Assembly: GCF_023149035.1 (NCBI RefSeq)
Contig: NZ_JAHXMY010000002.1
Span: 558,001-622,000, forward strand
DNA length: 64,000 nt
Origin: Microbacterium sp. EYE_78
GTDB taxonomy: Bacteria > Actinomycetota > Actinomycetes > Actinomycetales > Microbacteriaceae
Reading direction: 5' to 3'
Shown here: in pieces, positions 42,337-50,979 of the stretch
How positions within the stretch are numbered: the stretch's first letter is position 1
Layout: every line of letters begins with the position of its first letter
The notes under the pieces: generated by a model
What the model was told of the DNA's origin: nothing
What the model saw: the letters and a program-made list of their open reading frames with translations, nothing else
Databases searched by the model: none
Program-made: the position numbers and the translations under genes

Positions 42337-43929
42337 TCAGACCCAACCGGGCAGCCAGTTGTGGATCCAGTAGAACTCCCACGGCACCCGCATCGCCGAC
42401 CAGAGCGGGTACCAGAACACCGAGACGAGGGCGACGGCGACGAGCACGACGCCCACGGTGCGCCTCCCGGCCGCACGACGTGCCGCCGGGGCGTGCGGCG
42501 GCCCGGCGACGTCCCGCAGCGCGAAGGCCACCGCGAGGAGGAGGAAGGGGAGGATCAGCACCGTGTAGAACTGGAAGATCGTCCGCTCGGGGTAGAAGAG
42601 CCAGGGCAGATAGGTCGCGGCGACCCCGACGAGCACGACCGCGAAGCGCCAGTCGTGCGTCCTGACCCAGCGGTACAGCAGCCACAGCGTCGCGAGGACG
42701 CCGCCCCACCAGACGAGCGGATTCGGCTGGCTGTAGAGGATCTCGATGCACCCTCGGGCACTCGCGCAGCCGTCGACGCCGTCGGGGGTGTTCTGCGAGT
42801 ACATGGCCGTCGGGCGCAGCAGGAGCGGCCACTGCCACGCGGGGCTCGCGTAGGGGTGCTCCGAGGTGATGTCGGCGGTCGCGGTGTAGATCGTCTGGTG
42901 GTATCGCCAGAGGTTCTGCAGCGCCAGCGGGACCCATCCCCAGACCCCGCGGGCAGGCGACGCGTCCACGCTGTGCCGCTCGTACCCGCCGTCGGTGGTG
43001 AGCCAGCCGATCCAGGTCGCGACGTAGACGAGCACGGCGACCGGGACGAGCAGCACGAACGCGACCGCGCCCTGGCGGACGGCATCCAACGGCCAGAAGC
43101 CGATCCCGAGCCGGCGTCGTGCGAGGGCGTCGCTGACCACGGCGTACAGGCCGAGGGCGGCGAGGACCCACGCACCCGACCATTTCACGCCACACGCCGC
43201 ACCGCCGGCGATCCCCGCGGCGATCAGCCAGGGGCGGTTCCACAGCACCGGGCCCCACCACATCGCGCGACCCGCGGCATCCCGTGCCCGCGTCGCGGCG
43301 GCGAGCGCGTCGAGATGCCGACGCCGGTCGAGGAGGACGAAGAGCACGGCCAGCAGCACGAAGAGCGTGAGGAGGATGTCGAGGATCGCGACGCGGCTCA
43401 TGACGATCGCGAGCCCGTCGATCGCGAAGAGGCCGGAAGCGATCGTGGCGAACACGATCGACCGCGAGAGCTGCCAGGCGATGAGATAGAGCACGAGGAC
43501 CGCGAGCGTGCCGGCGAGGGCGACCGCGACGCGCCAGCCGACGCTCGACTGCGCGCCGAACAGCGCCATCCCGGCGCCGATCAGATACTTCCCGAGCGGA
43601 GGGTGGACGGCGAAGCTCGCGTCCGTCGTGAAGATGTCGGTCTCACCGGCCGCGAACCGCTCGTCGGCCCCCTCGGGCCAGGTGGCGGCGTAGCCGAGGC
43701 TCCACTGACTCCACGCGTCCTTCACGTAGTAGGTCTCGTCGAAGACGATGGCGTGGGGGTGACCGAGGTTCCAGAACCGCAGGATGCCGGCCAGCAGCGT
43801 GACGGCGATCGGCGCGATCCACGACCATCGCCGGTGCAGCGCCGGTTCGGCGGCGAGGCGGTCCCGCCAGGCGTCGAGCCGGCCGCCACGGGACCCCGCC
43901 GACGGCAGCGGTCGCAGGGCCTGGCTCAC
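42337..43929 (-). CDS. pmt: Polyprenyl-phosphate-mannose--protein mannosyltransferase (PMT, GT39)
   Basis: 530 residues, about eleven membrane segments. The first external loop carries the acidic D-E pair of PMTs (I-V-F-D-E-T-Y-Y-V-K-D-A, about residue 63) and a second conserved loop has H-P-P-L-G-K-Y (about 109). Bacterial Pmt transfers mannose from polyprenyl-phosphate-mannose to Ser/Thr of proteins crossing the membrane through Sec. The giant surface protein encoded nearby, with its Pro/Thr-rich tail, is a plausible substrate. GTG start with a TAGGCT box 7 nt upstream; divergent from rsmI with only 23 bp between start codons. Confidence 0.9.
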   Translation of the reverse strand: MSQALRPLPSAGSRGGRLDAWRDRLAAEPALHRRWSWIAPIAVTLLAGILRFWNLGHPHAIVFDETYYVKDAWSQWSLGYAATWPEGADERFAAGETDIFTTDASFAVHPPLGKYLIGAGMALFGAQSSVGWRVAVALAGTLAVLVLYLIAWQLSRSIVFATIASGLFAIDGLAIVMSRVAILDILLTLFVLLAVLFVLLDRRRHLDALAAATRARDAAGRAMWWGPVLWNRPWLIAAGIAGGAACGVKWSGAWVLAALGLYAVVSDALARRRLGIGFWPLDAVRQGAVAFVLLVPVAVLVYVATWIGWLTTDGGYERHSVDASPARGVWGWVPLALQNLWRYHQTIYTATADITSEHPYASPAWQWPLLLRPTAMYSQNTPDGVDGCASARGCIEILYSQPNPLVWWGGVLATLWLLYRWVRTHDWRFAVVLVGVAATYLPWLFYPERTIFQFYTVLILPFLLLAVAFALRDVAGPPHAPAARRAAGRRTVGVVLVAVALVSVFWYPLWSAMRVPWEFYWIHNWLPGWV

Positions 43930-43936
43930 GGCGACC

Positions 43937-43946
43937 AGCCTATGCT
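43937..43946. promoter_or_regulatory. Overlapping divergent -10 boxes of pmt and rsmI
   Basis: TAGGCT on the minus strand (43937-43942) serves pmt at 7 nt. TATGCT on the plus strand (43941-43946) serves rsmI at 6 nt. They share two base pairs, so the two polymerases cannot bind at the same time. Confidence 0.5.
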
Positions 43947-43952
43947 GGGGCG

Positions 43953-44771
43953 GTGCTGATCCTCGCCGCGACCCCGATCGGAAACCTCGGCGACGCGTCG
44001 GATCGCCTGCGGACCGCGCTCGAGGAGGCGACGGTGGTCGCAGCCGAGGACACCCGGACGACGCAGCGGCTGCTGCAGGCGCTGAAGATCGCGAATCGGC
44101 CGCGCCTGATCGCGCTCCACGACCACAACGAGAAGCAGCGGGCCGCGGAGCTCGTGGCTCTCGCGGCCGAGGACGACGTGCTGCTGCTGAGCGACGCGGG
44201 GATGCCGACGGTCAGCGACCCGGGCTACGCCGTCGTCGCCGAGGCGGCGGCGCGGGGCGTGGACGTCACCGCCCTCCCTGGACCGAGCGCCGTGATCACC
44301 GCGCTCGCGCTCGCAGGGCTCCCCACCGACCGGTTCACCTTCGAGGGGTTCGCGCCGCGGAAGGCGGGGGAGCGACGCACCGTCTTCGGCGCACTCGCCT
44401 CGGAGCCGCGGACGATGGTGTTCTTCGAGGCGCCGTCGCGGCTGTCCGACACCCTCGTCGCCATGGCGGAGGCGTTCGGCGAGGATCGACGTGCCGCCGT
44501 CTGCCGCGAGCTCACCAAGCTCCACGAAGAGGTCGCCCGGGGGTCGCTCGCCGAGCTCGTCGCCTGGGTGTCGGCGGGAGTGCGCGGCGAGATCGTCGTC
44601 GTCGTGGAGGGTGCGCCGGTTCGAGCGGTGAGCGCCGACGACGCCCTCGCGCAGGTGCTGCGCCTCGTCGCGGGCGGGATGCGACTGAAGGATGCCGCGG
44701 GCGAGGTCTCGCGCGAGACGGGACTCGCCTCGCGCGATCTGTACCGCGCCGCCGTCGCCGCCCGGGGATGA
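43953..44771 (+). CDS. rsmI: 16S rRNA (cytidine(1402)-2'-O)-methyltransferase
   Basis: 272 residues, full length. It starts L-I-L-A-A-T-P-I-G-N-L-G-D (the family's opening motif) and continues with A-A-E-D-T-R-T-T, L-L-S-D-A-G-M-P-T-V-S-D-P-G-Y (SAM pocket) and A-L-P-G-P-S-A-V. RsmI methylates the ribose of C1402 in the ribosomal decoding centre. GTG start, leaderless by position. It is convergent with the galactoside permease operon across a terminator hairpin. Confidence 0.94.
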   Translation: MLILAATPIGNLGDASDRLRTALEEATVVAAEDTRTTQRLLQALKIANRPRLIALHDHNEKQRAAELVALAAEDDVLLLSDAGMPTVSDPGYAVVAEAAARGVDVTALPGPSAVITALALAGLPTDRFTFEGFAPRKAGERRTVFGALASEPRTMVFFEAPSRLSDTLVAMAEAFGEDRRAAVCRELTKLHEEVARGSLAELVAWVSAGVRGEIVVVVEGAPVRAVSADDALAQVLRLVAGGMRLKDAAGEVSRETGLASRDLYRAAVAARG

Positions 44772-44802
44772 CCGCCTGGGTGTGATCACCAGGGGAAGGC
44801 GT

Positions 44803-44827
44803 CCGCCCGGGGCGCGGCCCCGGGCGG
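44803..44827. terminator. Bidirectional terminator between rsmI and the permease operon
   Basis: A perfect 11-bp stem, CCGCCCGGGGC (44803-44813) with GCCCCGGGCGG (44817-44827), loop GCG. It lies 31 nt after the rsmI stop and 9 nt after the permease stop on the other strand. Confidence 0.75.
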
Positions 44828-44836
44828 CATCCGACA

Positions 44837-45769
44837 TCAGCCCTTGACGGAACCGGCGGTCAGGCCGCCGACGATGTACCGCTGCAGCGACAGGAACAGT
44901 GCGAGCACGGGCACCGAGGCGAGGATCGCGCCGGCCGCGAACAGGCCCCAGTTGCTGGCGAGCTGGTTCGATACCCACTGGAACATGCCCACCGCGAGGG
45001 TCCAGTTGTCCTCCGAGACGAGCACGATCTTCGCGATGATGTAGTCGCCGAAGGCGGCGATGAAGGCCAGGAGCCCCACGACGGCGAGGATCGGCGTGAC
45101 CAGCGGCATGATGAGGCGCCAGAAGATCTGGGCGTGCGTCGCGCCGTCGATCTTCGCCGACTCGTCGATCTCCATCGGGATCGTGTTGAAGAACCCGTAC
45201 ATGAGGAACGTGTTCACCCCGAGCGCGCCGCCGAGGTAGACGCAGATCAGGGCGATCTTGGAGTTCAGCCCGAGGACGGGGAAGACCTCGCCGAGGGTCA
45301 GGAGCATGAGGAAGATCGCGACGAACGCGAGCGCCTGCGGGAACATCTGGACGATGAGCAGCGCGGTGAGGCTGATGCGGCGCCCCGTGAAGCGGAACCG
45401 CGAGAACGCGTACGCGGCGGCCGCGCCCATGATGACGGCGCCCAGCGCCGAGGCGCCGCCGACGAGGAGCGTGTTGCCGTACCACGCCCAGTAACTCGTG
45501 CTGCTGAGGGCGGCGTAGTTCCCGACGTCGACGACGGAGAACAGGGCGTTCGCCGCCGAGAGCGTGCCGTTCGGGTTGAAGGAGGCCGAGAGGACGTACA
45601 CGAGCGGGAACATCGCGTAGAAGAGGATGCCGGCGGCGACCAGGTACTTCCAGCCGACCTCGAGCACCCAGCGTCGCCGCTGCGCGGGGCGCAGGGGCGC
45701 GGCCGTGGTGGCGCGCCCGCGGGGGCGCTGCGTTCCGGTCGTGATCGTCGCGGTGGTGGGAGCGGACAT
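44837..45769 (-). CDS. Carbohydrate ABC transporter permease, MalG/GanQ type
   Basis: 310 residues. A ~40-residue Thr/Arg-rich cytoplasmic start is followed by six membrane segments. The ATPase-docking EAA loop is E-I-D-E-S-A-K-I-D-G-A-T-H-A-Q-I-F (about residue 218), followed by L-P-L-V-T-P-type residues. It pairs with the MalF-type permease encoded upstream; its ATG shares one base with that gene's TGA. No ATPase gene is in the locus, as is normal for this family, which borrows a shared MsmX/MsiK-type ATPase. The neighbouring GH42 enzyme points to galactosides rather than maltose. Confidence 0.88.
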   Translation of the reverse strand: MSAPTTATITTGTQRPRGRATTAAPLRPAQRRRWVLEVGWKYLVAAGILFYAMFPLVYVLSASFNPNGTLSAANALFSVVDVGNYAALSSTSYWAWYGNTLLVGGASALGAVIMGAAAAYAFSRFRFTGRRISLTALLIVQMFPQALAFVAIFLMLLTLGEVFPVLGLNSKIALICVYLGGALGVNTFLMYGFFNTIPMEIDESAKIDGATHAQIFWRLIMPLVTPILAVVGLLAFIAAFGDYIIAKIVLVSEDNWTLAVGMFQWVSNQLASNWGLFAAGAILASVPVLALFLSLQRYIVGGLTAGSVKG

Positions 45770-47376
45770 CACTGGTACTCCTCGAGCTTCTTGGTCTGAC
45801 GGAACGCGAGCGCGGAGATGACGCCCACGACGATGAACACGAGGATCGACAGCGCGCTCGCGAGGCCGTAGTCGGCCGCGCCGCCCGAGACCCCGGAGAT
45901 GTCGTAGATCGCCGAGATGAGGATGTCGGTGTACCCGAGCGCGTAGGGCGCGCCGGGGATCGACGGACCGCCGTTGTTGAACATGTAGATGATCGTGAAG
46001 TTGTTGAAGCTGAACGCGAAGGACGAGATCAGCAGCGGCGCCGTCGACACGAGGACCAGCGGCAGGATGATCGCCCGCAGCTGACGGAATCGGCCGGCGC
46101 CGTCGATCGAGGCCGCTTCGAGGGCGTCCTGCGGGAGCGCCTGCAGCGCACCCGTGCACACGAGGAAGTAATAGGGGTAGGTCAGCCACACGTTGACGAA
46201 CAGCACCGCGCCGCGGGCGAGCCACGGGTCGCCGAGCCAGTCGATGTTCGCGCCGCCGAAGAAGAACTCGTTGATGACCCCGAACTCGGCGTTGAACATG
46301 CCGCGGAACAGCAGCGCCGACATGAATGCCGGGAAGGCGTACGGGAGGATGAACAGCGTCCGCAGCACCTTGCGGCCACGGACCCGTGGATCGTTGAAGA
46401 TGAGCGCGAAGACGAGGCCCATCGCGAACGGGATGAGCACCGAGAGGATCGCCCACACGAACGTCCATCCCGAGACGAGCAGCAGGGGCTGCACGATGTC
46501 GGGGTTCGTGAACAGCTGCACGAAGTTGTCGAAGCCGACGTTCACGACCCATCCGGTCGGGAGCGCGGTGCCGTCCTCGGCGACGAAGTTGCCGGTGGGG
46601 CTCGCGCTGTAGACGAGGCCGGTCGCGCTGTCGGTGATCGTCTGCGCCTGCGCATCCCACGTCATCGTGGAGAGGTAGACCGAGCCGCTGGACCCGTCGC
46701 GCGTGCGGATGGAGCCGTCGTTCGGGTCGTCGGAGACCGGGACCCGCAGGTCGACGACCGCCTGCTGGGTGGCCTGGTCGCCGATGATGTCGTTGCGGGG
46801 CACCACGGTGAACCCGGGCACCTCGGTGGCGGCGCCGGATGCCGGCGCGGCCCCGACGACGCTGAGCGGCTCGTCCGCGGTGCCGGCGAGGAGCTCGCCG
46901 TCCTGCACCACCGCGAAGCCGAGTTCGCCGCCGCGCTCGACGACGGTCAGGGGGAGGGTCGGCGCGCCCTCGACGCGGCGTTCGCCCTGCGCCAGTGCAG
47001 CGGCGACCGCCTGGTCCTGCGAGCCGACGTGGCCCGCGCCGTAGTTCGTGAAGGCGATGTAGCCCGTGTAGAGGAAGATGAAGACCTGGAACACCAGCAG
47101 GAACGACAGTCCCGGCAACAGGTACTTCAGGGGGAGCGCGCGCTTGGTGAAGTAGATCACGTCGGCTGCGATCAGCAGCGCGAGCGCGATGGCGAACACG
47201 AGCCACGACTGGGCCTGGAAGGCCGCGACGATGCCCATGAGGCCGAGCGCGTTGACGACGCCCATGATGAGCAGCTTGACCAGGAATCCCCAGCCGAGGC
47301 CCGACCAGCGGCGGGCGTGGGGTTCGGCCGGCGGCGGTGCCTGCTCCGGCGCGACGGTGCTCTCGAGAGCCGTCAT
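45769..47376 (-). CDS. Carbohydrate ABC transporter permease, MalF/GanP type
   Basis: 535 residues. About three membrane segments lie in the first 120 residues; then comes a large external loop (residues ~120-275) like the P2 loop of MalF, which contacts the binding protein; then five or so further segments. The EAA loop is L-E-A-A-S-I-D-G-A-G-R-F-R-Q-L-R (about residue 420). It forms the channel with the MalG-type protein. Ribosome site AGGGAG before the ATG. A 16-bp hairpin separates it from the binding-protein gene upstream. Confidence 0.88.
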   Translation of the reverse strand: MTALESTVAPEQAPPPAEPHARRWSGLGWGFLVKLLIMGVVNALGLMGIVAAFQAQSWLVFAIALALLIAADVIYFTKRALPLKYLLPGLSFLLVFQVFIFLYTGYIAFTNYGAGHVGSQDQAVAAALAQGERRVEGAPTLPLTVVERGGELGFAVVQDGELLAGTADEPLSVVGAAPASGAATEVPGFTVVPRNDIIGDQATQQAVVDLRVPVSDDPNDGSIRTRDGSSGSVYLSTMTWDAQAQTITDSATGLVYSASPTGNFVAEDGTALPTGWVVNVGFDNFVQLFTNPDIVQPLLLVSGWTFVWAILSVLIPFAMGLVFALIFNDPRVRGRKVLRTLFILPYAFPAFMSALLFRGMFNAEFGVINEFFFGGANIDWLGDPWLARGAVLFVNVWLTYPYYFLVCTGALQALPQDALEAASIDGAGRFRQLRAIILPLVLVSTAPLLISSFAFSFNNFTIIYMFNNGGPSIPGAPYALGYTDILISAIYDISGVSGGAADYGLASALSILVFIVVGVISALAFRQTKKLEEYQ

Positions 47377-47403
47377 GTCATCTCCCTATCCGAGAAGGTG
47401 GTC

Positions 47404-47440
47404 TCCGGGGGTGGGGCGGACACGCCGCCCCACCCCCGGA
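47404..47440 (-). terminator. Intercistronic 16-bp hairpin after the binding-protein gene
   Basis: A perfect inverted repeat (47404-47419 with 47425-47440, loop ACACG) starts 6 nt after the binding-protein stop and ends 27 nt before the MalF-type start. It has the same position and stem length as the hairpin at 12552-12586 in the xylose-type operon. Confidence 0.65.
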
Positions 47441-47446
47441 AGTACG

Positions 47447-48694
47447 TCAGCCGATGGTGCCCTCGAGGTCGGAGACCATCTTGGTCCACGTCCCCTCAGC
47501 GTCGGCGCCCTTGATGATCTGGACCTGGGCGGCGTTCCAGAGGTCCCAGACCGAGCCCATCTCGGGGATGTTCGGCATCGGCACGCCGTTCTGCGACGAG
47601 GCGACGAAGCCCGCGATCACGGGGTCGGACGAGACCTCTTCGGCCAGGTCGGACCACGCCGGGATGCGCGGGTCCGCCTCGTACAGCGCCTTCTGCGCGT
47701 CGTAGGTGGCGAGGTACTTCGTGAGGAACTCCTGGGCGACGAGGGCGTTCTGGCTCTCGGCGCTGATGTAGAAGCCCTGCACGCCCACGAACGGCGATGC
47801 GGTCTCGCCGCCGGCCGAGGGGATCGGGTTGACCTTGATGTTCGCGCCCTGCGCGGTCAGCGTCTCGACGGCCCAGGGTCCCTGGATCGTGTAGGCGGCC
47901 TTGCCGGAGGCGAACAGCTCGTTGTTGGTGTCGTAGTCGATCGTGGTCGAGATCTCGCCCGAGCCCTTCTCGCCGTGCTCGCCCAGCCAGGTCGCGAACG
48001 CGTTGCCCGCGTCGCCGCCCATGCCGACCTCGCTCGTGTAGGAGCCCGACTCGTCCTGGACGAAGACCGGCGCACCGAACGAGGTCTGCAGGCCGTACAT
48101 CGTGTAGGCGTCACCGGTCTGGCCCGCCGTGTTGATGACGAAGGGGCGCTCCGCGTCGGAGTCGCTACCCGCGGCGATCATGTCGTCCCACGTGGCGGGG
48201 GCGTCCTCGCCGACGAGGTCGGTGTTCTGGATCAGCGCGATCGTCTCGAGCGAGTACGGCAGCGCGTAGGTCTGACCGTCGTAGGTGAACGCGTCCGTGG
48301 CGACCTTCTCGAAGTTCGCTGCGGACTCGCCGAGGTCCACCGTCGCGACGACACCGGCCTGGACGAGGCTGCCCAGCCAGTCGTGCGCGCCGATCGTGAT
48401 GTCGGGGCCCTCGCCGGTGGGGACCTGGTTGGTGAAGTCGTTGCGGATGTCCTCGAAGTTCTTCTGGACGAGCTCGACGGTGGCGCCGGTCTCCTCCTCG
48501 AAGGTCGCCGCGGCGGCCTCGATGGCGGGCTGACGGTTCTCGTCGGTCCAGACGGTGAGGGTCACGCCGCTCGCGTCGATCGGAGCCTCGGACTCCGCGG
48601 GAGCCGGGGTGGTGGTGCCGCCGCCGCTCGCGCAGCCGGCCAGCAGCAGGGAGCCGGCCGCCAGTGCGGCGACGCCGATGCCCATCTTGCGCAT
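47447..48694 (-). CDS. Carbohydrate ABC transporter substrate-binding lipoprotein (MalE/GanS type)
   Basis: 415 residues. Lipoprotein signal M-R-K-M-G-I followed by lipobox L-L-A-G-C (Cys about residue 21), then a Gly/Thr linker. The body is a cluster-B binding protein: L-T-V-W-T-D-E-N-R (about 50), G-P-D-I-T-I-G-A-H-D-W-L-G, Y-A-L-P-Y-S-L-E-T-I-A-L-I, and Q-G-P-W-A-V-E-T (about 275), the usual oligosaccharide-cradling strands. Next to GH42 and GanPQ-like permeases it probably binds galacto-oligosaccharides. A GGAAG-type ribosome site precedes the ATG. It may be read from the GH42 promoter. Confidence 0.87.
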   Translation of the reverse strand: MRKMGIGVAALAAGSLLLAGCASGGGTTTPAPAESEAPIDASGVTLTVWTDENRQPAIEAAAATFEEETGATVELVQKNFEDIRNDFTNQVPTGEGPDITIGAHDWLGSLVQAGVVATVDLGESAANFEKVATDAFTYDGQTYALPYSLETIALIQNTDLVGEDAPATWDDMIAAGSDSDAERPFVINTAGQTGDAYTMYGLQTSFGAPVFVQDESGSYTSEVGMGGDAGNAFATWLGEHGEKGSGEISTTIDYDTNNELFASGKAAYTIQGPWAVETLTAQGANIKVNPIPSAGGETASPFVGVQGFYISAESQNALVAQEFLTKYLATYDAQKALYEADPRIPAWSDLAEEVSSDPVIAGFVASSQNGVPMPNIPEMGSVWDLWNAAQVQIIKGADAEGTWTKMVSDLEGTIG

Positions 48695-48705
48695 GGATCT
48701 TCCTT

Positions 48706-48768
48706 CCGGATGTGGTCGCTCGAGCGGGCCTCGGATGAGGTCGCGCCCTCACGACCGGATGTGATCGC
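48706..48768 (+). repeat. Two 14-bp direct repeats before the binding-protein gene
   Basis: CCGGATGTGGTCGC (48706-48719) and CCGGATGTGATCGC (48755-48768), 35 bp apart, lie in the 102-bp gap between the GH42 stop and the binding-protein ATG. They do not resemble the operators at 50910 and 50980. Apart from the ribosome site, nothing else was seen in the gap. Confidence 0.6.
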
Positions 48769-48796
48769 CGCGACCGGGTGGCCGCGACGGTTTCTC

Positions 48797-50857
48797 TCAG
48801 TGCGTCCGACGGTCTCCCGTCGAGGAGCGATCGGCCATCGATCGCTCCGTGTCGGCTGTGTGCGGCAGGCGGACGACGGCCACGTCGCCTCCTGCCAGCA
48901 CCAGCATGTCCCGGATCTCGGCCTGTGTCAGCAGGTCGGTCCCGGTCGTCTTCAGGTGCGCCTCGTCCGCGCCGTGGTTGACGGCGACGAGGTAGTCGGC
49001 CGTGTCGCCGCGGCGCAGGATCGTCTCGACGCCTGCGGGGGTGGCGGGCGGCGTCACGCCGGCGTCCGCGTACACCTCGGCCATGATGGCGCGGAGGCCC
49101 TCGGCATCCGGTCGCGTGCTCACGTACCAGGCGGTGCCTGCTCCGTGCACGTTTCGGGTCACCGCGGCGCGCGTCGCCGCCGGGCCGTCGACGTACGTGG
49201 CCCGGACCTCAGCCGTCCCGACGACGAGATCCTCCTGCCAGACGTCGGCGGAGAAGCGCGCACCGCCGAACTCGATCTCGGCCGCGTCGCCGGCGCGCAG
49301 GGGCAGGTGCTCCTCGACGCGCACGCCGAGGGCCGCTGCGAGCGGCGCGCCGTAGCCGCCCGGGTGGACGGCGTCGTTCTCGTCGACCACGCCGGAGAAG
49401 AACGACACCACGAGGGTGCCGCCCTGGGCGACGTAGGCGGTGAGGTTCTCGGCATCCGCGGCGCTCAGCATGTACTGCGCGGGGACGACGACGAGGCGGT
49501 AGCGCGACAGGTCGTGGCCGGGCAGGGCGAAATCGACGGTGATGTCGTCGCGCCAGAGGCGCTCGTAGTACGCGCGGATGCGCTCGTCGTGGCTCACGTC
49601 CTCGGACGGCCGCCACTCGAGGTCCTGCGCCCAGAAGCTCTGGAAGTCCCAGAGCATCGCGACGTCCGCGTGGACGCGCGAGCCGCGTACCTCGGCGAGG
49701 CGATCGAGCTTCGCACCGAGGTCGACGACCTCGCGGAACACGCGCGACTCGGTGCCGGCGTGGGGCAGCATCGCGGAGTGGAACTTCTCCGCTCCGGAGC
49801 GGCCGGCGCGCCACTGGAAGAAGAGGATGCCGTCGGCCCCCCTCCCGAAGTGGGTGAGCGAGTTGCGGGCCATCTCGCCGGGCCGTTTCGCGACGTTGCG
49901 CGGCTGCCAGTTGACGGCGGACGTGGAGTGCTCCATGAGGATCCACGGTGCGCCGCCGCCGACCGACCGGCTGAGGTCGGCGGCGATGGCGAGGCCGATC
50001 TCGCCCTCTTCGTCGGCGGCCCACAGGTAGTGGTCGTCCGACACGATGTCGACCTCGCGCGCCCAGGCCCACAGGTCGACCCCGTGGTGCTGGTTCGCCA
50101 TGAAGTTCGTGGTGATCGGCTGGGTCGCGACCTCGCGGATGGCGGCCTTCTCGATGAAGAAGCACTCGCGGAGCTTGTCGTCGGTGAAGCGCGCCCAGTC
50201 GAGCTTCTGCGCGGGATTGATGGTCGAGGGGGCGGCGGCGGGGGCGCCGACGTGCTCCCACTCCTCGTAGTGCTGGCCCCAGAACGCGGTGCCCCACGCG
50301 GTGTTGAGCCCCGCGATGGAGCCGTACTTCTCCCGAAGCCACTGGCGCCAGGCGCCGACGGCGTGGGGCGAGAAGTCCTCGCCGACCGGGACGCCGTACT
50401 CGTTGTGGATGTGCCACAGGACCACGGCCGGGTGATCGGCGTAGCGCTCGGCGAGCGCACCCGCGATGCGCGCGATCGCCGATCGGTACTCGGGAGCGGA
50501 GTGCGAGACCATGCCGCGCGCACCGAAGCCCATCGCGACTCCGTCCTTGGTCACGGCGCGGGCGTCCGGGTACTGCGCGAAGAACCAGGCCGGGGGAGAG
50601 GCAGTGGGGGTGCCGAGGTCGACGGCGATGCCGTTGGCGTGCAGCAGGTCGATGACGTCGTCGAGCCATGCGAAGTCGAACTCGCCCTCGCGGATCTCGA
50701 GCAGTCCCCACGAGAAGATGCCGATGCTGACGAGGTTCACCCCCGCCTCGCGCATGAGGCGCACATCCTCGTCCCAGACCTCGCGCGGCCACTGCTCCGG
50801 GTTGTAGTCACCGCCGTACGCGATGCCGTCCAGGTGCGGCCAGGCGGGGGTCGTCAT
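48797..50857 (-). CDS. Beta-galactosidase, glycoside hydrolase family 42
   Basis: 686 residues, normal for GH42. Barrel start Y-G-G-D-Y-N-P-E-Q-W-P (about residue 14); acid/base Glu in W-H-I-H-N-E-Y-G (about 151); nucleophile Glu in L-M-E-H-S-T-S-A-V-N-W (about 309). A trimerisation glutaminase-like domain (V-V-V-P-A-Q-Y-M-L, about 455) and a small C-terminal beta domain follow. No signal peptide, so it cleaves imported beta-galactosides in the cytoplasm. It heads the operon GH42-binding protein-two permeases and is divergent from a LacI-family gene; two operators lie between them. Confidence 0.92.
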   Translation of the reverse strand: MTTPAWPHLDGIAYGGDYNPEQWPREVWDEDVRLMREAGVNLVSIGIFSWGLLEIREGEFDFAWLDDVIDLLHANGIAVDLGTPTASPPAWFFAQYPDARAVTKDGVAMGFGARGMVSHSAPEYRSAIARIAGALAERYADHPAVVLWHIHNEYGVPVGEDFSPHAVGAWRQWLREKYGSIAGLNTAWGTAFWGQHYEEWEHVGAPAAAPSTINPAQKLDWARFTDDKLRECFFIEKAAIREVATQPITTNFMANQHHGVDLWAWAREVDIVSDDHYLWAADEEGEIGLAIAADLSRSVGGGAPWILMEHSTSAVNWQPRNVAKRPGEMARNSLTHFGRGADGILFFQWRAGRSGAEKFHSAMLPHAGTESRVFREVVDLGAKLDRLAEVRGSRVHADVAMLWDFQSFWAQDLEWRPSEDVSHDERIRAYYERLWRDDITVDFALPGHDLSRYRLVVVPAQYMLSAADAENLTAYVAQGGTLVVSFFSGVVDENDAVHPGGYGAPLAAALGVRVEEHLPLRAGDAAEIEFGGARFSADVWQEDLVVGTAEVRATYVDGPAATRAAVTRNVHGAGTAWYVSTRPDAEGLRAIMAEVYADAGVTPPATPAGVETILRRGDTADYLVAVNHGADEAHLKTTGTDLLTQAEIRDMLVLAGGDVAVVRLPHTADTERSMADRSSTGDRRTH

Positions 50858-50909
50858 GCTGGGGTGCCATCCTCATCGACAGGAGCGGGTCCGGTCCGCC
50901 TCGGGTGGC

Positions 50910-50923
50910 TGGGACCGGTAACA
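50910..50923 (-). promoter_or_regulatory. LacI-type operator 1 (near the GH42 transcription start)
   Basis: TGGGACCGGTAACA, an imperfect 14-bp palindrome with the length and layout of LacI-family operators. It lies just downstream of the predicted GH42 start point, so a bound repressor would act as a roadblock. Confidence 0.6.
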
Positions 50924-50934
50924 GGTTCGAACGC

Positions 50935-50940
50935 AGTCTA
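50935..50940 (-). promoter_or_regulatory. -10 box of the GH42 operon
   Basis: TAGACT on the minus strand between the two operators. The GH42 transcript would have a leader of about 70 nt. A matching -35 is not clear. Confidence 0.4.
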
Positions 50941-50979
50941 TGCGCGGGAGGGGACGCGGACCGGCTGCCGTTATCGAAC

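Noticed and set aside
44774..44793. CCTGG...CCAGG partial palindrome after rsmI
   Set aside because: The arms are only 5 bp and the centre is asymmetric. The 11-bp hairpin just downstream is the better terminator.
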